Positions 54,201 to 62,519 of a stretch of DNA of 64,000 bases are shown here, piece after piece (within the stretch, counting starts at the first letter, position 1; each line of letters begins with the position of its first letter). The DNA comes from CAWANF01 sp963783355. GTDB taxonomy: Bacteria > Bacteroidota > Rhodothermia > Balneolales > DATFMH01. The DNA is taken from the NCBI GenBank assembly GCA_963783355.1, contig CAWANF010000014.1, positions 186,001 through 250,000 on the forward strand, written 5' to 3'. The translations under genes and the position numbers were made by a program. The notes beneath the pieces were generated by a model, which did not search any database, was not told the origin of the DNA, and was given only the letters and a program-made list of their open reading frames with translations.

Positions 54201-54962
54201 ATGATTGCGTCGGTCCCGTCCATCGCCCATCGCCTGAAGTCGTATAAAAATTATGCCAGTTTTAGTCTGAGGGAAATCACCGGGCCGGTTCTGGATGTCG
54301 TTCCATATAAGGAAATCAACACCTTACAAAGTATGGTTTTTATGAGTGAACATGGAAAATCGTTTTCAGCTCATTCTTTGCCTTTGCAGGCCCAATTAAC
54401 GCCGGCATTTGACGCCTCGGTCGGCGACTTTAATAATGATGGTAATGAAGATATCTTCTTGAGCCAGAACTTTTTTGATGTGCCCAAAGGGGAATCACGC
54501 CAGGACGATGGGCGCGGTTTGTGGCTGCAAGGCGACGGTCAGGGAGATTTTAAATCTGTGCCCGGACAAGAAAGCGGCATTAAAATTTATGGAGAACAGC
54601 GCGGCGCCACTCTGGGTGATTATAATGGAGACGGCCGTGTGGATTTGGCTGTTTCACAAAATGGCGGTCAGACAAAACTTTATTTAAACCAAACTCCTAA
54701 AAGAGGATTACGAATTCACCTGGTAGGTCCCGGTCCGAATAGAGATGCTGTTGGTTCAGCTATTCGGCTGGTTTACAAAAATGGTAAAAAGGGCCCGGAA
54801 CGAGAAATTCAGGCTGGTTCCGGGTATTGGTCACAGAATAGCTTCATCCAGGTAATGGGAACATCCGGCATTCCTGATAGTATAGAAGTCAGGTGGTTCA
54901 ACGGTACCCGAAAAACAGTTTCGGTTCCAAAAGGAAAAATGGATTTTGTGATCCGATATTGA
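51252..54962 (+). CDS. FG-GAP/VCBS-repeat lipoprotein with ASPIC/UnbV domains
   Basis: A 1236-residue lipoprotein with the lipobox LIILVSC. The start is the ATG at 51252; an in-frame TTG lies 3 bases before. It carries many FG-GAP repeats with Ca-binding loops of type D-x-D-G-D-x-D (GDIDGDGLADLYF, DVDGDGDLDLLV, DIDGDGDLDLYV, DLNNDGLPDLYV, DYNGDGRPDLFE, DFNNDGYPDIV and others). These make two beta-propellers, and an ASPIC/UnbV segment follows each of them (AIGTKVSLKGG, AVGSAIRLVYKNG). Families like this are common beside SusCD in Bacteroidetes and Balneola and probably bind carbohydrate or protein at the surface. No enzyme activity can be named. Confidence 0.82.
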   Translation: MKHKILLFSSLLIILVSCRPGANQSGGKLIWHRAVGYHWAVLHPDSNGKTGFRELKPERTGITFENHLTKNDIVKNRLLLNGSGVAAGDIDGDGLADLYFTQLDGPNKLYKNLGDFHFKDITNQAGVALPGYKCSGATFADVDGDGDLDLLVTTYHHGTILFLNDGKGNFTRDRNDGIDSTLQGGTTMSLADIDGDGDLDLYVAHYRGTTIRDSHTPAELSADKIVEKDGKSFKVKAPFNKHIMIIHGRKGLTLREYGLKDALYINKGTKNGKWQGFEKVTDLKDRFLSSDGKKMGMAPDWGLTARFEDLNNDGLPDLYVCNDYWTPDRVWINQGNGVFKAMNPLAMRHYSYSAMSMAVGNVNNDGLSDFFVSDMLSPSHERRLTEYNTISPFGSKVGEYKNQPQYSRNTLYVNRGDNTFSEIAQYSNVFASDWSWASVFMDVNLDGHEDIIVNNGYSYDVRDLDTQLILNKKNQHQPYNLEGQLQGLLEFPALKTRNDIFRNNGDMTFTNVGEKWGFHDKDVSQGLAIADLNNDGRLDIVDNRLNQNAAIYDNTTPAPRIAVRLVGKSPNTQAIGTKVSLKGGPAFQVQQVISGGNYLSGSDTQLMFAAGKKNKDRILTITWPNGNISTIDSVRSNRIYKIYQDSIAVQPGKPTRIVRQKPVFEDVSKKLDFTEHEDIYDDFSRQPLLPVRLSQEEPGMAWIDYNGDGRPDLFETSGKGGKLAVFRNEGHGNFQKINFKDLRKASGDQTAVIGWQTSKGTDIVVGSSNYEQSSDNDPSAFQYRFSKGKLTEVGRLPASSASTGPLAAADYNHDGTVDLFVGGRFIPGEYPKSASSGLYKNIHGHFVLDKVNSAILEKIGMVTGAVFTDYNRDGWPDLLLSTSWGSLKLYENDHGTFHDVTKKVGLDIYKGWWNGIATGDFNNDGYPDIVATNWGLNSRYKIVDSHPLRMYYSDLNSDGKLDILEAAYDTAIGDYVPTRPLNEMIASVPSIAHRLKSYKNYASFSLREITGPVLDVVPYKEINTLQSMVFMSEHGKSFSAHSLPLQAQLTPAFDASVGDFNNDGNEDIFLSQNFFDVPKGESRQDDGRGLWLQGDGQGDFKSVPGQESGIKIYGEQRGATLGDYNGDGRVDLAVSQNGGQTKLYLNQTPKRGLRIHLVGPGPNRDAVGSAIRLVYKNGKKGPEREIQAGSGYWSQNSFIQVMGTSGIPDSIEVRWFNGTRKTVSVPKGKMDFVIRY

Positions 54963-55033
54963 GTGACCTGATCCAGGATAAAACAGTTTATTTAATACAA
55001 TCAAACATCGCTATTCTCACATCTAAGGTCGTC

Positions 55034-55068
55034 ATCCTGAAATTGTACGTCAGTGAAAAATCCAGGAT
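55034..55068. repeat. Small inverted repeat of a dispersed-element type
   Basis: ATCCTG (55034) and CAGGAT (55063) form an inverted pair in the text GTCATCCTGAA...CCAGGATCTC, which resembles the GTCAT-CCTGAA repeats dispersed in many genomes. It lies in the 202-base gap 54963-55164, next to the 22-bp direct repeat at 55109. No transposase is present. Confidence 0.3.
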
Positions 55069-55108
55069 CTCCAAACGGGTAGCCTTAATACCTGCTACTG
55101 GGGATCTG

Positions 55109-55130
55109 AAAATACAGGCACTGATTTTGG
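55109..55130. repeat. Left copy of a 22-bp direct repeat flanking the metalloprotease gene
   Basis: Identical 22 bases (AAAATACAGGCACTGATTTTGG) occur here and at 57522-57543 in the same orientation, flanking the 55165-57378 gene on both sides. Short flanking text is also alike (GGATCT and CTACTG nearby). Perfect repeats of this length are not expected by chance in 64 kb, so they mark an insertion, an excision site or a dispersed element. Confidence 0.7.
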
Positions 55131-55164
55131 GGGTTGGACGGTTCTCTGTGTTTTGAACAATAAA

Positions 55165-57378
55165 TTACTTTATATAAATCAGTTTTTTGCTAATTATTTT
55201 TTTGTTAGTGGTGAGTCTGTATATGTAAATACCGCTGGCCATTTTTTGGGGAATCCATGTGAATGAGTGGGTTCCTGCAGAAAATGATTTGTCGGCAAAT
55301 AATGTTGTTACACACCTTCCGAGTATGTTAAAAATTTGCAAGGTTGCTTTTGTTACCGGACTTGATAGTTTAAAACGTAATAATGTCGATTGAGTGAATG
55401 GATTTGGTCTGTTTGGCAGAAGTTTGATTGTATTAGGCATGTTATTACTATTTCCGCCTGTATTATCAAAACTCATGACCTCATTAGAGAAAGGAATGAT
55501 GGTTTTGTTCACATCTTGATTTGAAGGATCTTCAGCTCCTTTTCCATCACAGTTTTTGCGTCCGTTATTAGGATTAGGGGTTTGCAGATACACCCCGGAA
55601 ACACATCCGGTAACGCCTTCTGCATCTCCTCCCACAATTACGTTGCCCTTTAAGGAACTTCCGAAGAGCAAAGCATCACCTTTTACTTGTACATTATCAG
55701 AAATCGTACAGTTGTTACAAATAGCAAAATCAGTGATTTTAGCATAACCGGAAATAGAACCACCAAAAATATTTGCGTTTCCACTAATTATCGCATGGCC
55801 CCCTACATCTGCATTTTCGACCCAGGCGTTGCCTTCGATACGTGCATTTTGAATTATCTGAGAACTACCTAAGACCATGGCATCGGGGCCTACATAAACA
55901 TTCGGAGCAACATGAGCCGTAGCCGCGACAAATCCTCCTCCATTGGGATGAGAGGCTCCATCTATTTGGTCCTTATAATATTTTCTGAAATTATCCTGGT
56001 ATCCCTCTGGTACAGCATTTTTGATGTTCAATTCATAGGGATATCTTTTTATTTTTGGCCATCCCGGTTCCCATTTGTATGGTGTATATTCTGTTGGTGC
56101 ACCCATAATTACCAAAAATAATCGGCTTTCATTACTTCTCATTTTATAGGAGATAATTGCTTCATGGCGGGAATACGTCGGACTATAATTTGAGATAGTT
56201 CCATCAATTTTTTCGGTGACGAAACCATAACGCCATCCGGCAGTAATATCTGCTTCGTCATGCCCTTTGAATTTAACGATAACCGTATCATCCGATGAAG
56301 GGTATAATGGAATAATATTAAATCCATATTCCTGGGGAGCTAATGATTTCGGTACGATATATCTTCCGGCTGATCCGGACTCAACTTTTTGCAGTATTGT
56401 ATATTGCCGCCATAAGTAATGTGGATTATTCTTTTTAAGGTCTAATATTTCCTTACGTAAGATTGAACCATAATGATTGACTGGGTAGTCATCGGTTACT
56501 TCTCGTTTGGCATAATCATACATAAAATCATTGAATTGCGATTGGTTGAAGTCTTTTAGCCGCTTATAAGTCATTAAGGGATGTTCATCAGGTTTCGACT
56601 GGTGCCACAAATCATTGATTATTTGAATACCATCAAGTTGTTGCATGTAAAATAACAGATGATATGCGTCATAATGATGACGGGTTGAACTCCAGTGGAA
56701 CATTTGTGTCCCTAACCAACGTGGCATGTCTACTGATGCCAATTCAGGATACACTTGGCAACGCATGAAGTTGGCATGGGTTTCCCAGAAAAAACCTGCA
56801 GGTCCATAATTTATGAACCCGCCTCCATCGGTATTGTTTTGTATCCAATTCATGTTTTGTAATGTATGGGTAAACTCATGACTTAGTACGGCTCCATCAC
56901 GCGTAGCATTCGCGGCTATCCACATTGCACCGATTACACCGTCATATTGTCCTCCAAATGCCCAGCCGGTCGGGCCACCTTTACCCCAGGTGTTGTTCAT
57001 TACAATGATAATTTTATATGTACCCAGGTTTGTTGAAGGAGCATCGCTTAGAAATTTAATATCATCAATATATTTCTTATAACTGGTTTCCAGTGTGTCT
57101 GCAATTCCTTTTGGATCAAATCGCTGGTCCGGATTGGGCTCGGTCGTAGGATCTTTTGCAACATTCGGACCCCAGAAGATTACAAAATTTTTGTCCTGAT
57201 AAGAGCGGGACCATGACCATTGATGCAGAGGTGAGTTTGTATTTTTAAATTCATTCGGGATATAGACTTTTTTTTGACAAAATGATCTTTTGAATCCCGC
57301 CAGGCAAAAAAGAAGTATCAACAACCATTTAATTCCATTCCTATGAAATAACGTTTTGTTAAGTAAAAATCCGATCAT
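55165..57378 (-). CDS. Secreted HExxH metalloprotease-like protein with beta-helix and type IX sorting domain
   Basis: A 737-residue exported protein on the opposite strand to its neighbours. After an N-terminal signal/anchor comes a DUF6055-like domain with the zinc motif HEFTH (residues 167-171, in GAVLSHEFTHTLQNM). Residues about 485-610 form a left-handed beta-helix of hexapeptide type (APNVYVGPDAMVLGSSQI, ARIEGNAWVENADVGG, NANIFGGSISG). The last 90 residues are a type IX secretion sorting domain (LLPNRPNPFTQSTLLRF...ASGIYIYRL). It is thus probably a surface-attached metalloprotease. It sits between two copies of a 22-bp direct repeat, which suggests insertion as a unit. Confidence 0.75.
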   Translation of the reverse strand: MIGFLLNKTLFHRNGIKWLLILLFCLAGFKRSFCQKKVYIPNEFKNTNSPLHQWSWSRSYQDKNFVIFWGPNVAKDPTTEPNPDQRFDPKGIADTLETSYKKYIDDIKFLSDAPSTNLGTYKIIIVMNNTWGKGGPTGWAFGGQYDGVIGAMWIAANATRDGAVLSHEFTHTLQNMNWIQNNTDGGGFINYGPAGFFWETHANFMRCQVYPELASVDMPRWLGTQMFHWSSTRHHYDAYHLLFYMQQLDGIQIINDLWHQSKPDEHPLMTYKRLKDFNQSQFNDFMYDYAKREVTDDYPVNHYGSILRKEILDLKKNNPHYLWRQYTILQKVESGSAGRYIVPKSLAPQEYGFNIIPLYPSSDDTVIVKFKGHDEADITAGWRYGFVTEKIDGTISNYSPTYSRHEAIISYKMRSNESRLFLVIMGAPTEYTPYKWEPGWPKIKRYPYELNIKNAVPEGYQDNFRKYYKDQIDGASHPNGGGFVAATAHVAPNVYVGPDAMVLGSSQIIQNARIEGNAWVENADVGGHAIISGNANIFGGSISGYAKITDFAICNNCTISDNVQVKGDALLFGSSLKGNVIVGGDAEGVTGCVSGVYLQTPNPNNGRKNCDGKGAEDPSNQDVNKTIIPFSNEVMSFDNTGGNSNNMPNTIKLLPNRPNPFTQSTLLRFKLSSPVTKATLQIFNILGRCVTTLFADKSFSAGTHSFTWIPQKMASGIYIYRLTTNKKIISKKLIYIK

Positions 57379-57521
57379 TGTTTATAAAAGCTTATAAGAT
57401 TATTTCTATACTGTATTCGAAAGGTTCTTGGAGAAAACAAAAGTTCAAGATCGACTTAATTCATTTATTCAATATTTACTGTAAAAGTTGGATCTCAGTA
57501 CTACTGACTAATTGAAATTGA

Positions 57522-57543
57522 AAAATACAGGCACTGATTTTGG
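57522..57543. repeat. Right copy of the 22-bp direct repeat flanking the metalloprotease gene
   Basis: Second copy of AAAATACAGGCACTGATTTTGG, upstream of the metalloprotease gene, same orientation as the copy at 55109-55130, spacing about 2.4 kb. GGATCTCAGTACTACTG at 57490 also resembles text near the left copy. Confidence 0.7.
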
Positions 57544-57579
57544 TTTTGTCAAGGAATGATTTTTTAAAACAATCTGCTT

Positions 57580-57908
57580 TTATCCCCAATAATCCAGTTT
57601 GTAGGTGGAATCAGGCATGAAAGTAACATGATTGTAATAACGGTTGTGAACAAAGGTATCCGACTGCATCACTAAATCAATATGATTTGGTTGGGATGAT
57701 TTTTCAGATCTGTAATACCGGGTATCGGTCCGTTTGTTTCCCGGCCATCCGTACCGAACGATTCCATGAGGTTCCATTTCGCCTGGTGATAATAATCTCG
57801 AACGGGTATTCCGGCTAAACGATCGTTGCGATAAGCGAAACACGGCGGTGAAAATAAAACAGAAATGTAATTTTGTAGTGGGTGATGAGGAAATATAAAA
57901 TCTGGCAA
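57580..57908 (-). pseudogene. Frameshifted C-terminal fragment of a secreted enzyme
   Basis: Two overlapping minus-strand frames together read like one protein end. One frame gives DYYHQAKWNLMESFGTDG and GPIPGITDLKNHPNQI and then stops. The other continues as IDLVMQSDTFVHNRYYNHVTFMPDSTYKLDYWG. Joining them needs a single-base shift near 57675. There is no full gene upstream, so this is a decayed remnant. The style suggests a secreted carbohydrate-active or binding protein, but the family is not recognised. Further right (58086-58228, plus strand) a short frame with TRGAILWKDAAN...VSVCDTE may be a Rossmann-type remnant; the remainder of 57379-58404 is empty. Confidence 0.45.
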
Positions 57909-58404
57909 TAGAAATATTTTTCATGATTATGAAATGTGATATATCCGGGTTGCAATCTTATTGCAGCTTCAGCAGACTCTCAATTATTTTGTATAAGGCT
58001 ATTCATTAAATACAATAGAATCAATAAACCGTGTAATATGTATGTAAATCCGATAATATCGTATCAAGTTTGGATATAGTTTTGTGGAGAGGGCTTTCCC
58101 CGGAACACGTGGAGCAATTCTATGGAAAGATGCTGCCAATATTCAACAAACATCCGCAAATATTGTATCTGTCTGCGATACAGAAATAAAGTATAATGCC
58201 ACTTTAAGTGATTGCGATTCTGGTACGTAAATCGATGTTATCTTCATATGGACTTTTTGAGCCCTGTCCAAAAAGTCGAATCAATCCGCTTTAGGTTCTC
58301 AGTATATTCTCAAGTTATATTTCAGGTTTTATGTATTACAGGGAAGTGCGTTTTAACGAAAAGTAATACAGACATTGAATTGGGTGTTACCAGGTAAAAA
58401 CAAT

Positions 58405-60717
58405 ATGGTTATGAAAAACATAAGATTATTAATTCCATTTTTATTGTTCTTCGTACTGATTCAGGCATGCGGTACGAATTCTCAAAAAGAAAAAGTAACG
58501 GCCGAAAATTATAAAAAAGCCGAGCAGTTTCTTCCTGAGAATATCGGACAGTATGTTTTCAATATGCATGTAGAACCTCATTGGATTGAGGATTCATCCC
58601 TTTTTTGGTATGAAGAAAAAACTCGTAAAGGGAATGAATTTTTTTTGGTAAATCCCGATCAAAAAACGAAGAAACCCCTTTTCAACCAGGAAAAACTGGC
58701 CAAAAGTCTTTCGGGTGTTTTGGGTAAAAAAATAGAGCAATCGCATTTGCCATTTCATGAGCTGACCTTGAGTAAAGACCTGGAAAAAGCCACGATAACC
58801 ATCAATAAAAAACGGTGGATTGTTGATTTAAATAACTACAAAGTTCAGCCTGGCAAATCTCCTGAGAAGCACAATCGTTATGAATCGGTATCGCCGGATG
58901 GCAAATGGGTCGTTTACCGGAAAGATTTTAATCTTTATGCCAGAAATCGCCGGACACATAAAGTAAAAAGACTTACAAAAGACGGGACGAAAACATTTTT
59001 TTATGGTTCAACCCTTCCCTGGGCATGGATGCAGCAGGTTGGTCCTGTTGAAAAGAAAGCTCCACGTATCGGACTGTTCGTTAACTGGTCGCCCGACTCC
59101 AAGATGCTGTTTGCCTATAAACTGGATCTGAGAAAAGCCCGTAAATTATATCTGCTCCAGAATGTCCCTGACTCAGGGTTACGTTCCAAAGTTTTTTCCT
59201 ATTACCGGGCGTTGGCGGGTGACAAAAATGTGGCTGAACTCGATCCTTATGTATTCAATATTGCAACAGGTAAGAAGATTCGTATCGATATTCCGGCTTA
59301 CAATAACATAACCAATTATGATAACTGGCAGTGGATCGGTAATGACAGCCGGCATCTTTATTTCATCTACCGCCCGCGCGGGTACAAATCTGTTAGTTTG
59401 TTTGAGGCGGACGCCAATACAGGTAAAGTGCACAATTTATTCCGGGAAGCGAGCAATACGTATGTTGATCCGCTCAATTTTCAGTATCGGTTCTTGCCGA
59501 AATTGCATGAGTTGATTTGGCTTTCGGAACGGGATGGATGGAATCACATCTATTTATATGATCTGGATACTGGGAAAGTGATCCGGAAGATCACAAAAGG
59601 CCATTATGTGGTAAAGAATCTGGAATATGTCGATGCAGAACACCAAAAAATATACTTTACTGCAGGTGGGCATGAATCGGGTGAAGATCCCTATTTCAAT
59701 AACTTATACGTCATCAATTTTGATGGTTCCGGTTTGAAGTTACTGACTCCTGAAAATGCCACTCATGAAATTTCGATTTCGCCTGATCACAAATATTTCG
59801 TGGACAATTATTCAACGGTTGATAAAAAGCCTAAATCTGTTCTTCGCAGATTGGATGACGGAACCCTCGCAATGAGCCTGGGTGAAGCCGATATCAAAGA
59901 TTTGCTTGCAACGGGCTGGGAGTATCCACAGCCATTTAAATTAAAAGCACGCGACGACTCCACGGAAATTTATGGTGTGATCTTTCGCCCGGAACATCTC
60001 AATCCCAATAAAAAATATCCGATTATTGATGCCATCTATGCTGGTCCACAGGCGGTTCGGACACCCAAGAGTTTTTATGCCGGTTATCGAAACGAAGATC
60101 AGTCACTTGCCGATCTGGGTTTCATAGTGTTTACCGTTGATGGCCTCGGAACCGCTCAACGGTCGAAGAAGTTTCATGACTATTCATATAAAAATCTTGG
60201 GGATATTGGTATGCCCGATCATATGAAGGCAATCAGGTATCTTGCTGGCAAATATTCGTACATCGACACGACAGAAGTAGGTATTTACGGCCATTCAGCC
60301 GGTGGATACGATGCTGCAAGAGCGATCCTGGTGAAGCCGAACTTCTTTAAAGCGGCGTTTGCTGCATCCGGTGATTACAATCTGCGCGTGGCGAAAGCCT
60401 GGTGGCCCGAACTGTACATGGGATATCCCGCCGGCACCGATTACAAACAGCAAAACGATGTCAGGTTGGTATCAAGGCTCAAGGGGAAATTGATGCTGGT
60501 ACATGGCGATATGGATACGAATGTACACCCGGCTGAATTATTCCGGATGATCAACGCACTCGAAAAGGCACAAAAAGATTTCCAGATGATGATCATTCCA
60601 AACTATAGTCATGGAATAACGCATAATCCTTTTTACGTCAAATTGAAATGGGATTTCTTTGTGAAGAACCTGTTGCATGCTACGCCACCTGAAAATTTTC
60701 AAATTAAACTGAAATAA
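58405..60717 (+). CDS. S9 prolyl oligopeptidase / DPP-IV-type lipoprotein peptidase
   Basis: About 770 residues from the ATG at 58405 (a second ATG at 58411; a TTG at 58375 is unlikely). A lipobox ends at Cys in FVLIQAC. The N-terminal part is a DPP-IV beta-propeller (YESVSPDGKWVVY, NWSPDSKMLFAYKLD, SERDGWNHIYLYD). The alpha/beta hydrolase domain has Ser631 in GHSAGG, Asp704 in HGDMDTNVH and His736 in NYSHGIT, a complete triad. DPP-IV enzymes release X-Pro or X-Ala dipeptides from N-termini, fitting a proline- or hydroxyproline-rich substrate. It is 76 bases before the transporter gene. Confidence 0.92.
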   Translation: MVMKNIRLLIPFLLFFVLIQACGTNSQKEKVTAENYKKAEQFLPENIGQYVFNMHVEPHWIEDSSLFWYEEKTRKGNEFFLVNPDQKTKKPLFNQEKLAKSLSGVLGKKIEQSHLPFHELTLSKDLEKATITINKKRWIVDLNNYKVQPGKSPEKHNRYESVSPDGKWVVYRKDFNLYARNRRTHKVKRLTKDGTKTFFYGSTLPWAWMQQVGPVEKKAPRIGLFVNWSPDSKMLFAYKLDLRKARKLYLLQNVPDSGLRSKVFSYYRALAGDKNVAELDPYVFNIATGKKIRIDIPAYNNITNYDNWQWIGNDSRHLYFIYRPRGYKSVSLFEADANTGKVHNLFREASNTYVDPLNFQYRFLPKLHELIWLSERDGWNHIYLYDLDTGKVIRKITKGHYVVKNLEYVDAEHQKIYFTAGGHESGEDPYFNNLYVINFDGSGLKLLTPENATHEISISPDHKYFVDNYSTVDKKPKSVLRRLDDGTLAMSLGEADIKDLLATGWEYPQPFKLKARDDSTEIYGVIFRPEHLNPNKKYPIIDAIYAGPQAVRTPKSFYAGYRNEDQSLADLGFIVFTVDGLGTAQRSKKFHDYSYKNLGDIGMPDHMKAIRYLAGKYSYIDTTEVGIYGHSAGGYDAARAILVKPNFFKAAFAASGDYNLRVAKAWWPELYMGYPAGTDYKQQNDVRLVSRLKGKLMLVHGDMDTNVHPAELFRMINALEKAQKDFQMMIIPNYSHGITHNPFYVKLKWDFFVKNLLHATPPENFQIKLK

Positions 60718-60793
60718 TGTATTGTAAAAGGCACGGTAAAAACTGAAGAAAATCGCTACTTACTTTAAATACCAGCCTAAATAACTAAAATTT

Positions 60794-62308
60794 ATGGAAC
60801 AGAAGACCGAAGAAATGACAACGGAAAATCAGCAGGGCGGTTTTTCTACACGTCTGGGAATGATACTAAGTGTTCTTGGAATTGCCATTGGAACCGGTAA
60901 TATCTGGCGTTTTCCCAGAATCGCGGCACAAAGCGGCGGAGCTAAAGGCTCGGGAGGTTTTTTAATTGCGTGGGTCGTATTTCTCTTTGTCTGGTCCATC
61001 CCGTTAATCATTGCTGAATTTGCTATCGGGCGTAACGGCCGTAAAGGAACCATCGGTTCGTTTATAAAACTGGTAGGTGAAAAGTTCGGCTGGATGGGAG
61101 CTTTCGTGGGTTTTGTGGCAACAGCCATTATGTTTTATTACAGTGTCGTTACCGGGTGGTGTTTGTACTATTTCTTCGTTTCTGTAATTCATCCCCTGCC
61201 AACGGGTGTTCAGCAGGCTCATCAGGTCTGGGATACTTTTCAGGGTTCGGCATGGCCGGAGATATTCCATTTTATTGTCATATTTGGTGGTGGTTATGTA
61301 GTAGCGAAAGGCATAGGATCCATAGAAAAAGTAAATAAAATTTTGATCCCGACCCTTTTTCTGATTCTCATAATATCGCTGATTCGTGCTGTTACATTAC
61401 CGAATAGCTGGGATGGTATTCATTATTTATTTACTCCCGACTGGCATACATTGACCCGGCCAAAAGTCTGGCTGGAAGCACTCACACAAAATGCCTGGGA
61501 TACCGGTGCCGGATGGGGTTTGATTTTGACCTATGCTGCCTATATGAAGAAGAATGATGCCGTGACGATCAGCGCATTCCAAACCGGTATTGGAAATAAC
61601 CTGGTATCTCTGACAGCCGGAATTATCATTTTTTCAACCGTTTTTGGAACACTCGGTGCATCCATGACGAATGCGCAGATTTTGCAGGTCATGAAAACAT
61701 CCGGACCTGCATCTACAGGGTTAACTTTTATGTGGCTTCCCCAACTGTTTACCAAAATTGCGGGGGGAAGAATATTCGCATCGTTGTTTTTCCTCGGGCT
61801 CTTTTTTGCTGCTTTTAGTTCTCTTATAGCCATGATTGAATTGGCCTCAAAGATATTTGTAGATATGGGGTATAAACGCTCAAAAGTTGTGTTTTCCGTC
61901 ACGGCCGGCGGATTTTTACTGGGGATGCCTTCCGCTTTGAATTTACAATTCTTTTCAAACCAGGATTTTGTGTGGGGCATCGGATTGATGATATCGGGGG
62001 CATTTTTTGCCTTTGTCATCTTACGATACGGCATTCGAGCCTTCAGGGAAAAACTGGTTAACACCAGTGATAAAGATATTCATTTAGGAAAGTGGTGGGA
62101 AGTGATCATTGGGTACCTTGTCCCGCTGGAAGTAGTCGTTTTGTTGGGATGGTGGATCTATCAAAGTGCTACTTCGCTTGCGCCGCATAGCTGGTATAAT
62201 CCGTTTCAGACCTATTCTGTTGCAACATGTTTTATGCAATGGGGAGTTGTTCTGACTTTGGTGATTCTTTTCAATAAAAAACTGGCGAAATTAATCAAGT
62301 GGGATTAA
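60794..62308 (+). CDS. Sodium:neurotransmitter symporter (SNF) family amino-acid transporter
   Basis: A 504-residue inner-membrane protein with about 12 helices. The first helix shows the LeuT-family unwound segment GIAIGTGNIWRFPRIAAQSGG. NAWDTGAGWGLILTYAAYMKK and the FSSLIAMIEL segment fit the substrate/Na+ sites of TM6 and TM8. SNF proteins import amino acids or related compounds with Na+. It follows the S9 peptidase by 76 bases, which suggests that it takes up released amino acids or dipeptide products such as proline or hydroxyproline; the substrate is inferred. Confidence 0.9.
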   Translation: MEQKTEEMTTENQQGGFSTRLGMILSVLGIAIGTGNIWRFPRIAAQSGGAKGSGGFLIAWVVFLFVWSIPLIIAEFAIGRNGRKGTIGSFIKLVGEKFGWMGAFVGFVATAIMFYYSVVTGWCLYYFFVSVIHPLPTGVQQAHQVWDTFQGSAWPEIFHFIVIFGGGYVVAKGIGSIEKVNKILIPTLFLILIISLIRAVTLPNSWDGIHYLFTPDWHTLTRPKVWLEALTQNAWDTGAGWGLILTYAAYMKKNDAVTISAFQTGIGNNLVSLTAGIIIFSTVFGTLGASMTNAQILQVMKTSGPASTGLTFMWLPQLFTKIAGGRIFASLFFLGLFFAAFSSLIAMIELASKIFVDMGYKRSKVVFSVTAGGFLLGMPSALNLQFFSNQDFVWGIGLMISGAFFAFVILRYGIRAFREKLVNTSDKDIHLGKWWEVIIGYLVPLEVVVLLGWWIYQSATSLAPHSWYNPFQTYSVATCFMQWGVVLTLVILFNKKLAKLIKWD

Positions 62309-62519
62309 ACCGGTTTTAAATGTGAATATATCGTGTAAAAAGGATATCAATATTTGATGTTAAGTGAAAAATAACCATAATTACATGTGTATAAAATACA
62401 CTTAAAAATCCCTGAGAATTCGGATATCGATTAAAGAATATTACATAGAGATTAAGATAGCCGTGGAAAAATATTTTAATAGTTAAATACAAACGCGTGA
62501 CGAAACATAAGGTGTCATT

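Noticed and set aside
61540..62064. Minus-strand open frame of 174 codons
   Set aside because: Antisense to the SNF symporter gene, whose membrane helices and motifs are clear.
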